In this document: piece after piece, positions 21,037 to 32,053 of the stretch
How positions within the stretch are numbered: the stretch's first letter is position 1
How the letters are laid out: each line of letters opens with the position of its first letter
Assembly (NCBI GenBank): GCA_029240075.1
Contig: JARBTQ010000006.1
Location: 1-64,000, forward strand
Direction: 5' to 3'
Source of the DNA: Chlamydiales bacterium
Lineage (GTDB): Bacteria > Chlamydiota > Chlamydiia > Chlamydiales > JARBTQ01
DNA: 64,000 nucleotides
The notes under the pieces: model-generated
Databases searched by the model: none
Told to the model about the DNA's origin: nothing
The model's input: only the letters and a program-made list of their open reading frames with translations
Made by a program: the position numbers and the translations under genes

Positions 21037-21882
21037 ATGCCCCCTGTGATGACTACTTTTGATTTGGATATTACCAGTCAACAAAATTTAAAAATAAAAA
21101 GAGCTATTAGCTTTAGAAATAGAAAAGAACGGGATGAAGAAGGACTTTTTATAATAGAAGGTTACCGAGAGTTACTTAGAGCATCTGATGCAGGTTGGAA
21201 TATTTTAGAGCTGTTTGTATGTCCAAAACTCTTTCTAGGTTGCAATGAACCAGAATTAATAACTGGGCTAAAGTCGAGAGGAACTAAGGTCTACAACTGT
21301 GAACAGGGTGTCTTCGAGAAGCTTTCTTATAGAGACCGGCCAGATGGATTGGTTGCCATCGCTCGTCAAGAAAAAAGAGGGCTTGTATTTTTAGAGCAAA
21401 TATTAGCAACAAACCACTCTAGTAATCCTTTGTTTATTGTCGCAGAAGCCATTGAAAAACCTGGTAATTTAGGGACTATTTTGAGATCTGCTGATGCAGC
21501 TGGAGTTACTGCTGTTATAGTTTGTGATAAATGCACAGATATATATAATCCAAATGTCGTAAGAGCTAGTGTTGGGACTCTTTTTACAGTTCCAGTTATT
21601 GAGACTACAAGTGATGATGCCTTAAGCTGGCTTCATAAAAACAATATCGCTATTGTCGCAGCCACCCCAGCGGCTCAATCTGAGTTTACAGAAGTTAACC
21701 TAAAAGCAGCTGTTGCAATAGCTGTTGGAACAGAGCAATTGGGCTTATCTGATAAATGGTTGAATTTAGCTTCTATTAAAGTAAAAATTCCTATGCTTGG
21801 TACAGCAGACTCTTTAAATGTCGCTACGGCAACAACATTACTTGCTTATGAAGCTGTTAGACAAAGGCGTATTAAAAATTAA
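21037..21882 (+). CDS. SpoU/TrmH-family RNA methyltransferase
   Basis: IVAEAIEKPGNLGTILRSADAAGVTAVIV; NPNVVRASVGTLFTVPV; IAVGTEQLGLSDKWL...IPMLGTADSLNVATATTLLAYEA. Confidence 0.95.
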   Translation: MPPVMTTFDLDITSQQNLKIKRAISFRNRKERDEEGLFIIEGYRELLRASDAGWNILELFVCPKLFLGCNEPELITGLKSRGTKVYNCEQGVFEKLSYRDRPDGLVAIARQEKRGLVFLEQILATNHSSNPLFIVAEAIEKPGNLGTILRSADAAGVTAVIVCDKCTDIYNPNVVRASVGTLFTVPVIETTSDDALSWLHKNNIAIVAATPAAQSEFTEVNLKAAVAIAVGTEQLGLSDKWLNLASIKVKIPMLGTADSLNVATATTLLAYEAVRQRRIKN

Positions 21883-21883
21883 T

Positions 21884-22570
21884 ATGGAAATTTTATTTGA
21901 AGATAACCATGTACTAGTAGTTAACAAACCAGCTGGGCTTTTAACTCAGCCAAACAATATTGCTAAAGATAGTTTAGAGTTGCAAGCTAAGGCCTGGATC
22001 AAGACGAAATACAGTAAGCCAGGGGAAGTGTTTCTGCATGCTGTACATAGAATAGATAAAGCTGTTAGTGGAATTGTAGTGTTTGCAAGGACGTCTAAAG
22101 CTTTAAGCCGTCTACAGAGTAGTATGAGAAATCGGGAGATTCAAAAAAACTACTTAGCTTTATTAGAAGGTCACTTGAAGAATCACTCTGGAACATTAGA
22201 ACATTACTTAGTGCATGATGATTTCTGTGCAAGGGTTGTAGACAAGAATGTAGTTGATGGTAAAAAATCAAGACTTTCCTATCTAGTGAAAGGGTATATT
22301 GATAACTACACTTATGTCGAGATAGAACTTGAAACAGGGCGCTATCATCAGATTAGAGTGCAATTTGCAGCAATAGGTTATCCTATTGTTGGAGATATCA
22401 AATACAAAGCATCTGTTTGTAATCTTTTGCCATCAGAAGAGATTGCTTTGCACCACTATGAAATTAGCTTTCCCCATCCTACTCTAAAAAATACCGTTTC
22501 TGTACAAGCCCCTCTTCCTGACAATAATGCTTGGAGATTATTAAATTCAGGAGAAATATCTAAAGTATGA
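21884..22570 (+). CDS. RluA-family pseudouridine synthase (second copy)
   Basis: MEILFEDNHVLVVNKPAGLLTQ; HAVHRIDKAVSGIVVFART; TGRYHQIRVQFAAIGYPIVGDIKY; ORF track start 21818 overlaps the upstream gene. Confidence 0.93.
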   Translation: MEILFEDNHVLVVNKPAGLLTQPNNIAKDSLELQAKAWIKTKYSKPGEVFLHAVHRIDKAVSGIVVFARTSKALSRLQSSMRNREIQKNYLALLEGHLKNHSGTLEHYLVHDDFCARVVDKNVVDGKKSRLSYLVKGYIDNYTYVEIELETGRYHQIRVQFAAIGYPIVGDIKYKASVCNLLPSEEIALHHYEISFPHPTLKNTVSVQAPLPDNNAWRLLNSGEISKV

Positions 22571-23352
22571 AAACATTAGTAATGAAATTTGGAGGCGCTG
22601 CTGTAGCTCATACCCACTGTTTTGGGCAAATAGCTGATATTATAATAGATCGTTCTAAGTCTTATGATAACATAATAGTCGTTATAAGTGCTATGGGGGA
22701 CTCCACTAACCAGCTAATAGCATTAGCTAAGCAGGTTAACCCTAATCCACCCTCAAGAGAGTACGACATGCTTATTAGTGTAGGAGAGCGTGTAAGTATG
22801 TCGTTATTAGCTATGGCCTTGCATTTGAAAAATCAGGATGCGGCAAGTTTTACAGGCAGTCAGGCAGGAATCATTACTTCAAATAGTCATACAGAAGCTC
22901 ACATTATAGAAGTAAGGCCCTATAGACTGTTGAATAGGTTGGAAAAAAACCATATAGTAATCGTTGCAGGTTTCCAAGGGGTTAGTAAACATGGCGATAT
23001 TACTACTTTAGGTAGGGGAGGGAGTGATACAACAGCGGTTGCTTTAGCTGCGGCTCTTAGTGCGGAAAAGGTCGAATTTTTAAAGGATGTTGAAGGGATT
23101 TATGATAAGGATCCTCATCTCTATTCAAATGCTTTTCTCTACCCCGAAATAAACTATCAAAAAGCCTTAGATCTTACTCTAAATGGAGCTAAGGTTTTGC
23201 AATCGCGTGCAGTAGTTTTAGCTCAGAAAAATAGAATCCCTTTACATGTTCTTTCTTTTAATAAATTCTTTGATTCTAGTCATAAAGGTACTTGGGTAAG
23301 AGATAATAGTCTGTCTAGGCTTGAACAGCCTATATATGAAGAAGATATATGA
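22567..23352 (+). CDS. lysC: Aspartokinase catalytic domain, no ACT domains
   Basis: MKFGGAAV; VISAMGDSTNQL; SVGERVSMSLLAMAL; TTLGRGGSDTTAVALAAAL; DVEGIYDKDPH; stops right after the kinase domain. Confidence 0.88.
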   Translation: MKTLVMKFGGAAVAHTHCFGQIADIIIDRSKSYDNIIVVISAMGDSTNQLIALAKQVNPNPPSREYDMLISVGERVSMSLLAMALHLKNQDAASFTGSQAGIITSNSHTEAHIIEVRPYRLLNRLEKNHIVIVAGFQGVSKHGDITTLGRGGSDTTAVALAAALSAEKVEFLKDVEGIYDKDPHLYSNAFLYPEINYQKALDLTLNGAKVLQSRAVVLAQKNRIPLHVLSFNKFFDSSHKGTWVRDNSLSRLEQPIYEEDI

Positions 23353-23413
23353 AATATACTGCTCTGAAAATTTAAATATTAATAAGATTTTAAAGTTCTT
23401 TATAGGATGATGA

Positions 23414-25384
23414 ATGTTTAATAAATTAGAAGTTAACCTCCCTTTTGTCAATGCTATCGACTCTACAAAGTTTTATAAATTTTATCAAACTGCTATCGTA
23501 AAGATTTTAAAAAAAGTTATTAATTCAACAAATTTAGCAAAAACTAAGGTTCTAAAAGAACAAGCTTTAACAGATTATCTACAATCTAAATTGCCTATAG
23601 TTTCCTATTTCTCACATCAGGATGGGGACGATATGGTTTTATCTTTTTATCTCTTATGTACATACAAATATAATCCTTATGCAAACAAGTTCTTCTACGA
23701 TATGATACAACGTTGGTTGTCGCCAGGGGAAAAACTAACGGTTCTAGCATATTTTACGACACACTTCGCATTGCCTCAAATAAATAATGAACTGTATTCT
23801 ATAGCCGAGCTTGTTGTCCTACTCAAAAATACTAACGAAGAAAATTTGCCAAAAGACAATCTAGCTGTTTTGCAAGCTGAAATTAAATTGGGTGCTGTAT
23901 CGCACTATCAGGCAAACAGAATTTTAGAAATTAAGGGGCTTTCTGTTGATGAAAAAACGGCTCTTATTCAAGAGCATATTTCAAAGTTAATCTGTCGATA
24001 TCCAGAAATAGGGCACGATATATTTACTGAGATGCAACATTTCTTAGTCATGTGTAATGAGTCTTTCAAAAAAAGACGTGAATATCGGCATATGAGCCGT
24101 ATTATATTTGTGCATTATCTGTTTAGAAAAGAAATTGTAAATCTTTCAAAGCAGGATGAGGAGCAGCATCACTTAAGAATTAAAATTGTCAAAACAAGCT
24201 TGAATTCTGAAAGTGTAGAGGAAAGAAAATTCATTTTAGGTATTATTGTAGCTCTTAATCTCTCTAAAGATAATGAATTATTTGAGCAACATCATCTCTT
24301 AAAAGCTATTCAACATCTGATTCCTAATGCTTGTCTTGTAGAGGAGTCATTCTACATTAATTATAATCGTTTAGATCGAATTTGTTCCCTTTATCTAGAA
24401 GTTGAAAAAGAAGGGCAATGTGATTTTTCTTTAAATGAAATAGCATCCTTAAAAAAAGGGTTACCAGCTCAGATAAGGCTAAGGATTGAGAAAAGGCTGC
24501 AGCCATTATTTATGCCTCGTAATGAAGAGGAAATTATGCGACATATTGTAGCATTAAGCAATCAGCTAAAGTTTACACGCGATATGCCACAAGTAGTCAT
24601 TGTATTTAATAGGCAAGCTGATGGAGAACTAATATTCACTGTTATTTTGTTAAGAATACTAAAATCTGAATCAATTCGTGTGGAAGAACTCCTACAGCCT
24701 CAGTCCCCCGTGCAAAAATGTGCGTTAGAGCAGTCTCGGACTGTTGGATTTGTGCGTCGGTCTTATCCTAAAGAGGCTAATGTCTTTCATCTCTATCTGG
24801 ATTCTTCTCTATTCCTTCGTGAAGACTTATCCGTTGATTTACATAAAGCTCGCCAATCAATAGTTCAATATTTAAAAAATGTTTTTGGTGATTTTAGAGA
24901 TTATAATGGGGGGATGATTGCAAAAGAACATGAACAATTTTGTAGAGTACAAGCATTAGTTGAAGAATCTGTTAAATTCATCAGTTATGATGAGTTCTTA
25001 TTAGAAAATTATTTTTATGCTTTAACACCTGTTGTTACACGTAGTGTTATTTCCCCTTATTCTTTGTATAAAGGCTTTACTGCCTTATTAAATACGATCA
25101 AGGAGTTGGAGGCTATTAATTCTTTTACAGGGCCATACTATTGTTATTTACAAAATGAAGCAGATTTTGTTGTTGCAATCATAGCCACGGCTGATAGTTC
25201 TATAAAAGATTCATTGATCCAAAAGTTACTACCTTATATTTCACAAACAAATCTACAGTTAGTTACGAGCTGTGTTAAAGTGAATAATACATTTTATTTA
25301 ATCTACTTATATCGCTCAAGCAATACTGAAGAAAGTCAAGTTTTCATAAATAACGTTCTGGATGATTTGAATAAAGCTAATTAG
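23414..25384 (+). CDS. Hypothetical protein, 656 aa
   Basis: Long intact ORF with upstream AGGATG; no motif recognised. Confidence 0.75.
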   Translation: MFNKLEVNLPFVNAIDSTKFYKFYQTAIVKILKKVINSTNLAKTKVLKEQALTDYLQSKLPIVSYFSHQDGDDMVLSFYLLCTYKYNPYANKFFYDMIQRWLSPGEKLTVLAYFTTHFALPQINNELYSIAELVVLLKNTNEENLPKDNLAVLQAEIKLGAVSHYQANRILEIKGLSVDEKTALIQEHISKLICRYPEIGHDIFTEMQHFLVMCNESFKKRREYRHMSRIIFVHYLFRKEIVNLSKQDEEQHHLRIKIVKTSLNSESVEERKFILGIIVALNLSKDNELFEQHHLLKAIQHLIPNACLVEESFYINYNRLDRICSLYLEVEKEGQCDFSLNEIASLKKGLPAQIRLRIEKRLQPLFMPRNEEEIMRHIVALSNQLKFTRDMPQVVIVFNRQADGELIFTVILLRILKSESIRVEELLQPQSPVQKCALEQSRTVGFVRRSYPKEANVFHLYLDSSLFLREDLSVDLHKARQSIVQYLKNVFGDFRDYNGGMIAKEHEQFCRVQALVEESVKFISYDEFLLENYFYALTPVVTRSVISPYSLYKGFTALLNTIKELEAINSFTGPYYCYLQNEADFVVAIIATADSSIKDSLIQKLLPYISQTNLQLVTSCVKVNNTFYLIYLYRSSNTEESQVFINNVLDDLNKAN

Positions 25385-25432
25385 AATGTATAATGGAAAA
25401 AAAAGGATAGATTGAAACTTGAAGAAAAAGAA

Positions 25433-25504
25433 CTCCGGGTGCAAGATTCGAACTTGCGACCAATGGATTAACAGTCCACTGCTCTACCGCTGAGCTAACC
25501 CGGA
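25433..25504 (-). tRNA. tRNA-Asn (GTT)
   Basis: Reverse complement TCCGGGTTAGCTCAGCGGTAGAGCAGTGGACTGTTAATCCATTGGTCGCAAGTTCGAATCTTGCACCCGGAG; acceptor TCCGGGT/ACCCGGA, anticodon loop CTGTTAA; CCA not encoded. Confidence 0.97.
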
Positions 25505-25911
25505 ATATCGTTTTGTTGTACCTTATTCTATTCATATCGATATTTTAGTGCAAATTTTTTATGAAGAGAAAGAGATGGATTATTTGACCCTTCTACAGTA
25601 GGTTATAGGTGTTTTTTTTGTCGATATAGAAAATGTTATGCAAAAATACTAAGCTTGACTTTTTCTATTAATTAATTAAAAACTAGAAGCTTACGTTTTA
25701 TTTTATTGATTCCGTCTTAAAAATACGTTCTCATTAAATTCCTGAAAATCTTAAAAGGTTTAAAGTTTATTTGGGAACGGAAGGCTAAAGGTATAGTGAA
25801 TTTTTTGCAGAGAACTATGGGAGCTAGTAATAAGAAACTATGTAAGATATCTTATAGGAAATAAGTACCTATTGTTAGGTAAAATGGCCCTTAAAAAGTG
25901 AAAATAACCCT

Positions 25912-25935
25912 CCCCTTAATTTTATCCTTAAGGGG
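25912..25935 (-). terminator. Stem-loop downstream of the 25992-26834 gene
   Basis: CCCCTTAA-TTTTATCC-TTAAGGGG perfect 8-bp stem; T-rich downstream on the minus strand. Confidence 0.55.
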
Positions 25936-25991
25936 CGGATTAAATCAAAAGGGGGAAATTTTAACTAGAGAGTTATTGAATGACGACGCTA

Positions 25992-26834
25992 TTATTGGAG
26001 AGAAAATAACTGCATTTGTTTGCCGTTTAATGAATTCCAGTAAGTCGTGATTAGAGATCCATCTCGGGTGTTTTTTACAACAATCTTGTGGACGGGTAAA
26101 AATACTTCTTTTTCGGAACGTATAGCAAAGTCTAAACCAAATGCTGAATTTGCAATCTCTTTGATCTGTACGGAGCTATAAGCTTTAGGAATCCTAGCTC
26201 CAGATTCTGGCTGGAATTGTGTAACCAAAGGTTCGTTTATGAATGTTTCTGGCAAAACATTCAGTCTAGGATTGTCAAAGTGTAGTCTATAATCATTGCC
26301 AGTTTGCACAATTAACTTTTTTTTCCTGCAGCTAGCTAATAAATTATCTAGAATATCTTCATCCATGTTTAGAGCTTGAATCAATTTAGCTCGATCACAT
26401 TTAGAACCACTTTTTGCTATTGTGTTAATTATTTTAAACTCTTCTCTTGTTGTATGAGCATGTAGGCAATCTTTAAAACCGTGGGTTTTCTCCCAAGTAT
26501 TCGTATTGGTTACCATCTCCCCATCCGCTAATCCCCAAAGAATAATACCCTCTCCTGTTTGGCTTTCCTTGCTATATTTTACTTCTAGCATGAGGTAAGG
26601 GTAAAATTGGATTGTAGGGGCTAAAATTTCATATTGCGTATTTTTTACAATCTGTTTGTTATAATTTTCTAGAATATTTTCTGCTGTATAACGCATTTCA
26701 AATGTATAGATAGGTGCTTGTGGCATGTGACGTTCGACAAAATTTTCGACGCTGGGGTTATGTGTCCATAACCACCATCCTCCATATCCTAGGGCAGCAA
26801 GAAAAAATACTGAATAAATGAATCCACGAAACAT
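25992..26834 (-). CDS. Hypothetical protein with N-terminal membrane anchor
   Basis: 280 aa, MFRGFIYSVFFLAALGYGGWWLW anchor; just downstream of rho on the same strand. Confidence 0.7.
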   Translation of the reverse strand: MFRGFIYSVFFLAALGYGGWWLWTHNPSVENFVERHMPQAPIYTFEMRYTAENILENYNKQIVKNTQYEILAPTIQFYPYLMLEVKYSKESQTGEGIILWGLADGEMVTNTNTWEKTHGFKDCLHAHTTREEFKIINTIAKSGSKCDRAKLIQALNMDEDILDNLLASCRKKKLIVQTGNDYRLHFDNPRLNVLPETFINEPLVTQFQPESGARIPKAYSSVQIKEIANSAFGLDFAIRSEKEVFLPVHKIVVKNTRDGSLITTYWNSLNGKQMQLFSLQ

Positions 26835-26939
26835 TCTGTTATCCTATTTGTTAGCAATAAAGATAAGTTATTGAACTTCTTTCGAATCTTTATTTTCGTT
26901 AGCTTGATAAACCTTTACAAAGCTAATTTTGAAAAACGT

Positions 26940-28319
26940 CTATTCCTTCATTGATAATAGAAATTCAATATTGCTATTTGTCTTCTTTAATCGGCTTAAA
27001 AGCGAGTTCATTGCATCCCAGGAAGTAAGTCCTGCCATATGACCCCGGAGATTATACATCTTCTCTAATTCATCGCGATGACAGAGCAAATCTTCTTTAC
27101 GGGTTCCGCTCTTGACAGGGTCAATAGCTGGATACATGCGTCGATCTGCTAGATAACGATCTAATACAAGTTCCATATTGCCTGTACCTTTAAATTCCTC
27201 AAAGATAACCTCATCCATACGGGATCCAGTATCAATTAAGGCTGTAGCAATGATTGTAAGTGATCCACCTTGTTCCACATTACGCGCAGCACCAAAAAAA
27301 CGCTTGGGCTTATGTAACGCATTTGCATCAACACCGCCTGTCAAAATCTTACCAGAATGCGGTTGTACAGTGTTATATGCTCTTGCTAAACGCGTTAAGG
27401 AATCTAGTAGGATTACGACATCATAGCCGTATTCTACTAGACGACGAGCCTTTTCTATAGCCATTTCAGCTACTTGAACGTGCCTTTCAGGAGCCTCATC
27501 AAAAGTTGAAGCAACTACTTCCCCTTTAACAACGCGAATCATGTCAGTAACTTCTTCTGGACGTTCATCGATTAATAGAACGATCAAGACGCATTCTGGA
27601 TTGTTTTTGGCGATAGAATTGGCTATGCTTTGTAAAACCATGGTTTTACCAGAGCGGGGAGGAGCTACAACCAAAGCTCTTTGGCCTTTACCAATAGGGG
27701 CTACTAAGTCAATAACTCGTCCGGTTAGGTTTTCCTTTGTAGTTTCCATAACCAAGCGTTGATTAGGGTAAAGTGGTGTTAGATTTTCAAATAAAACACG
27801 ATCAACAGCTTTATCTGGAGACTTCCCATTGATCCTATCAACTTTTAGTAAGGCAAAGTATTTTTCTTTCTCTTTAGGAGATCTAATTGTTCCCGAGATT
27901 GTATCCCCTTTTTTGAGGTCAAAGCGTCGAATTTGGGCAGGAGATACATAAATATCTTCAGCTGAAGGTAAATAGTTATACATCGGAGATCTAAGAAATC
28001 CAAATCCGTCGGGTAAGACTTCTAATACTCCCTCCCCATAAAGAACTTCATCAGGTTTTTCAGACTTAATTTTTACAATTTCAAATACCGTCTGAGACTT
28101 TGACATTGAGCCAATATTTTTCAATCCCATGGATCGGGCGTATTGGTTGAGTATCTCAATATCCATGCGCTGCAGCTCTGAAATTTTAGTGATAGCCGCT
28201 AGAGGGGAGTGCTGGCTTTCAGACTCTTCATGCCGAAGATGTAAATTTTCACTAGTTTCAGGGGTATCTAATATCTCTGTTCCTTGTGGTGATCCTTGAG
28301 AATTTTTTGGACGGGCCAT
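26940..28319 (-). CDS. rho: Transcription termination factor Rho
   Basis: [65 protein letters not shown]. Confidence 0.98.
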   Translation of the reverse strand: MARPKNSQGSPQGTEILDTPETSENLHLRHEESESQHSPLAAITKISELQRMDIEILNQYARSMGLKNIGSMSKSQTVFEIVKIKSEKPDEVLYGEGVLEVLPDGFGFLRSPMYNYLPSAEDIYVSPAQIRRFDLKKGDTISGTIRSPKEKEKYFALLKVDRINGKSPDKAVDRVLFENLTPLYPNQRLVMETTKENLTGRVIDLVAPIGKGQRALVVAPPRSGKTMVLQSIANSIAKNNPECVLIVLLIDERPEEVTDMIRVVKGEVVASTFDEAPERHVQVAEMAIEKARRLVEYGYDVVILLDSLTRLARAYNTVQPHSGKILTGGVDANALHKPKRFFGAARNVEQGGSLTIIATALIDTGSRMDEVIFEEFKGTGNMELVLDRYLADRRMYPAIDPVKSGTRKEDLLCHRDELEKMYNLRGHMAGLTSWDAMNSLLSRLKKTNSNIEFLLSMKE

Positions 28320-28924
28320 TCAATAAAGCTCCTAAATTTTTTAAGAAGGTATTCTTGTTATAATGGTTTTAGCAATGAGAAAAATGATTTTAAAAAGGAA
28401 AGGGAGGTTTTGAATTTGTAGATTGGTGAATAACTGAAGTCGATAATATGAAAATCGGGCTTTTTATTCCTATTACAAAGGATCAGATCTGTTTTTTTAT
28501 AACTCATTGCCTTACTTTAGTTAGGTACGTTTTTATTTCCTTATTCACTTGAGAAAAGATTGTATTGTCTATTGCTAAGTTAATCCAGAGCTTCAAGGAA
28601 ATCTAAGTAGAGAGTTGCTATATTTATTTTTAAAGAACTTATAACTCTTCGAAAATAAAGCTATACTTACTCATATTGATTGATCTGGATAAACCCAACG
28701 TTTCTCATACACAAAATAGGGAACTAACAGGAGGTTTTCTGCACAGTTTCTTTGTTTCTTAAAAAGAACAATTTAAAATTGATAAGCCCTTAATAACATC
28801 TATGAAATAAATGGATGTGAATAAAATGGCATTTTTTATGGCTATATCAAATCTAGCAAAGAAATGGTTAAGCATAGATTGTTACAGAACTAAATCAGTA
28901 AATGTAACATAATTTAGTCCCAAT

Positions 28925-31657
28925 TTAGCATTCCTCCCAATTTTTGCCAACGGCTATATCAATAATTAATGGAACTTTTAGCTGCCATACCCCTTGCATC
29001 TCGTTCTTAACTAGTTTTTGTAAGCTTTCAAGCTCTGTTTGATGAACCTCAAAAAGCAATTCATCATGGATTTGTAATAGCATTTTAGCTTTTAGCTCTT
29101 GTTTATCGATCTCTTGTGAAACACGTTGCATTGCAATTTTGATTAAATCAGCAGCACTTCCCTGAATAGGGGTATTGATAGCTAAACGTTCAGATGCTTG
29201 CCTTATCATTCCATTTCTATGTAAGATATCTGGAATAGGACGCTGACGATTCATCATAGTTTTGGCTTGAAAGGTTTTGCGAGCTACCTCTTTCTGTTCT
29301 TCTAAATATTGTCTGATTCGAGGGAATTTATGAAAATATTGCTCAATAAATTCAGCAGCTTCTTTAACAGAGATGTTTAGCTGTTGTGATAGGCCATAGG
29401 CTTGTTGGCCATATACAATTCCAAAGTTAATAGCTTTAGCCTGGTACCTCTGTTCATGAGTCACTTCTTCAATAGGTATATGAAAGATCTGAGCTGCAGT
29501 TGATTTATGAATATCCAGGCCTTCATTAAAGGCATTTATTAGTAATGGATCTTCGCTTAAATGAGCTAAGATGCGCAGTTCAATCTGCGAATAGTCTGCA
29601 GCCAAAAAGTAATATTCAGAAAACTGTGGGTGAAAGGCATGTCGTATCATTCGTCCTATTTCTGTCCTGACAGGAATGTTTTGTAGATTAGGATTTTGAC
29701 AAGCCAAGCGTCCTGTTGCTGCTGTAACCTGGTTAAAGTTACAATGAATTCTATGAGTAAGGGAATTAACCGATTCTATTAGAGAATTAATATATGTAGA
29801 CCGTAGTTTTTCTAGTGAGCGGTATTCTAAAATTGTAGAAACAATTGGATGCTGCCATTTAATAGACTCTAAAATATCTGCCCCAGTTGAAAAGCTAGTC
29901 CCCCCTTTTTTAGGTAAAGATAATTGAAGCTTTTCATATAAAATTTGACTCAGCTGTTTGGGCGAATTGAGATTAAATTGCTCTCCAGCAAGTTCATAGA
30001 CATTATTCTCAAGTCTAGAAAGTTGAGTTTCAACTTCCTGGCCTAATTTCTTGAGAAATTCAGTATCAACATAAATGCCCGCTCGCTCCATTCTAAATAA
30101 AATTTTAATAAGGGGTAACTCAACTTCTTTTAATAAAGCAAAAAGGTCTCTTTGTTTTAACTCTTCCTCCAATTTGTATTTAAGGCGACAAGTCATATCC
30201 ACATCTTCACAACAATAGTTAGAAATGAGGAGCAAAGGGACTTCTAACATACTAATTTGCTTTTTCCCTTTACCTATAAGAGATTCGATCGGAACTTTAA
30301 TATATTGGAAATGCTCGATAGATAGATCATCTAAATTGTGGCGATAGGTATCGGGGTGTAAAAGATAAGATGCGATCATAGTATCGAAGCTAATATTAGC
30401 AACAGCTATTCCATGATTTGCGAGGATATGTAGATCATACTTAACATTATGTCCATAGAAATTGAGATTTCTATTTTCAAATAAGGGTTTTAAAAACTTT
30501 AGTACAATAGAAGAATCTAATGTACTATTGAAGGGAATATACCAACTTTGACCAGGTTTTACTCCTAATCCAACACCAACAATAGATGCTTGTAACTGCT
30601 CAAGGCCTGTCGTTTCTGTGTCAAAACAGATCTCTTCCGTCTGTGAATTTAAGTATTCACATAGCTCTTTAAGCTGTTCGATAGAGTTGATCGTTTGATA
30701 GTCCTTTATAAAATCTTGCTTTTGAACAGGGGAAAGGTATGTAGGAATTAAGAGATCGTTAGAGTTGTCTTGTCGAGAGATGCGTTGCTCTTGAGTTACT
30801 AATTCTTTAATTAACGATTGGAAGCCCATCTGTTGATAAAATGTCTTTAACGGGGCTAGATCTCTAGTAGGATTTAAATAGAAGAAAGATTCATCTTGGG
30901 GGAACTCTACATCTGTATGTAAGGTAGCTAGATCTTTACTTAAGCGAGCTATATCGGCCTCTTGTCGCAGTGTATCCTGTTTCTTTTGACCGGAAACTTT
31001 TTCAATACTAGCAAGGATATTTTCTAAGGAGCCAAATTGTTTCAGTAAAGTTACAGCAGTTTTAGGGCCAAAACCTGTTATACCGGGTATATTATCGGAT
31101 GCATCCCCTGTAATCGCTAAATAGTCTACAATTTGATGAGGAGGAATACCATAGATTTCTTCAACCCCTTTTTCATCAATAATGAGGTTATCTTTATGCA
31201 TGTGGATAACCTTGATTTTGCTGGAAACAAGCTGACAAAGATCTTTATCTGATGAGCAGATATAAACTTCGGCTCCTTGACCTGCAGCCCATAATGCTAT
31301 ACTCCCTATAGTATCGTCAGCCTCTACATTAGGGACGGCCAAATGGGGAATTCCTGCTTGCTTGCAATAATCTTGGGCTAGATGGATTTGTGAAATAAGA
31401 TCTGGAGGAGTTTCTTTACGATGACTTTTGTAGTCAGCATATATCTCCGTACGCTTCTGCTTATTATTAATCCCATCGAAGATAGCAACAATATGCTGAG
31501 GCAAAAAGTCTTTTTGTAAGCGTATAAGAGCACGAGCAAAACCAAAAAGAGCTTGTGTAGGAACTCCCTGTGGATTATTCATAGGGGGAAGTGCAAAGTA
31601 AGAACGGTAAATAACACCAGATGCATCTATTAAATAAATCTTATCCATTATGGCCAA
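28925..31657 (-). CDS. polA: DNA polymerase I
   Basis: 5' nuclease domain (LIDASGVIYRSYFALPP), 3'-5' exo FDTETTGL, polymerase ADYSQIELRILAHLSED and QIHDELLFEV. Confidence 0.98.
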   Translation of the reverse strand: MAIMDKIYLIDASGVIYRSYFALPPMNNPQGVPTQALFGFARALIRLQKDFLPQHIVAIFDGINNKQKRTEIYADYKSHRKETPPDLISQIHLAQDYCKQAGIPHLAVPNVEADDTIGSIALWAAGQGAEVYICSSDKDLCQLVSSKIKVIHMHKDNLIIDEKGVEEIYGIPPHQIVDYLAITGDASDNIPGITGFGPKTAVTLLKQFGSLENILASIEKVSGQKKQDTLRQEADIARLSKDLATLHTDVEFPQDESFFYLNPTRDLAPLKTFYQQMGFQSLIKELVTQEQRISRQDNSNDLLIPTYLSPVQKQDFIKDYQTINSIEQLKELCEYLNSQTEEICFDTETTGLEQLQASIVGVGLGVKPGQSWYIPFNSTLDSSIVLKFLKPLFENRNLNFYGHNVKYDLHILANHGIAVANISFDTMIASYLLHPDTYRHNLDDLSIEHFQYIKVPIESLIGKGKKQISMLEVPLLLISNYCCEDVDMTCRLKYKLEEELKQRDLFALLKEVELPLIKILFRMERAGIYVDTEFLKKLGQEVETQLSRLENNVYELAGEQFNLNSPKQLSQILYEKLQLSLPKKGGTSFSTGADILESIKWQHPIVSTILEYRSLEKLRSTYINSLIESVNSLTHRIHCNFNQVTAATGRLACQNPNLQNIPVRTEIGRMIRHAFHPQFSEYYFLAADYSQIELRILAHLSEDPLLINAFNEGLDIHKSTAAQIFHIPIEEVTHEQRYQAKAINFGIVYGQQAYGLSQQLNISVKEAAEFIEQYFHKFPRIRQYLEEQKEVARKTFQAKTMMNRQRPIPDILHRNGMIRQASERLAINTPIQGSAADLIKIAMQRVSQEIDKQELKAKMLLQIHDELLFEVHQTELESLQKLVKNEMQGVWQLKVPLIIDIAVGKNWEEC

Positions 31658-31970
31658 AGTGATGGAGGGTTTTAAATCTTCGCTTTATCTTAAGATTATC
31701 TAATTTAACGAGCTTCTATACAGAATGCAATTAAATAGTAGACTTCCTTAGCACCTCTTTTTCTTAAGAGCTTGCTATTTTCAGAACAGATAATTTTAAA
31801 AGAGCTTTACAGAGTATACACGAGAAATATGTTAAAGAGATACATAGAGAGAAATTTTGGTGAATAAGGGGTCACTCAATAGTTCTTAAATATAGATAGA
31901 GCTATTGTAATACCGTATTTACCAAAATTTATTAGATGCGACCGCTAAAGAATTATCTAAGAACCATGCA

Positions 31971-31997
31971 GTCCCCTCATTGGCTCGATGAGGGGAC
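31971..31997. terminator. Strong stem-loop downstream of the 32054-32500 gene
   Basis: GTCCCCTCAT-TGGCTCG-ATGAGGGGAC perfect 10-bp stem; no clear T-run. Confidence 0.5.
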
Positions 31998-32053
31998 ATA
32001 GTTATCTTTATTACAGCAGGTCGATGTTATTTTATGCTTTCTCTTATCTTCCT

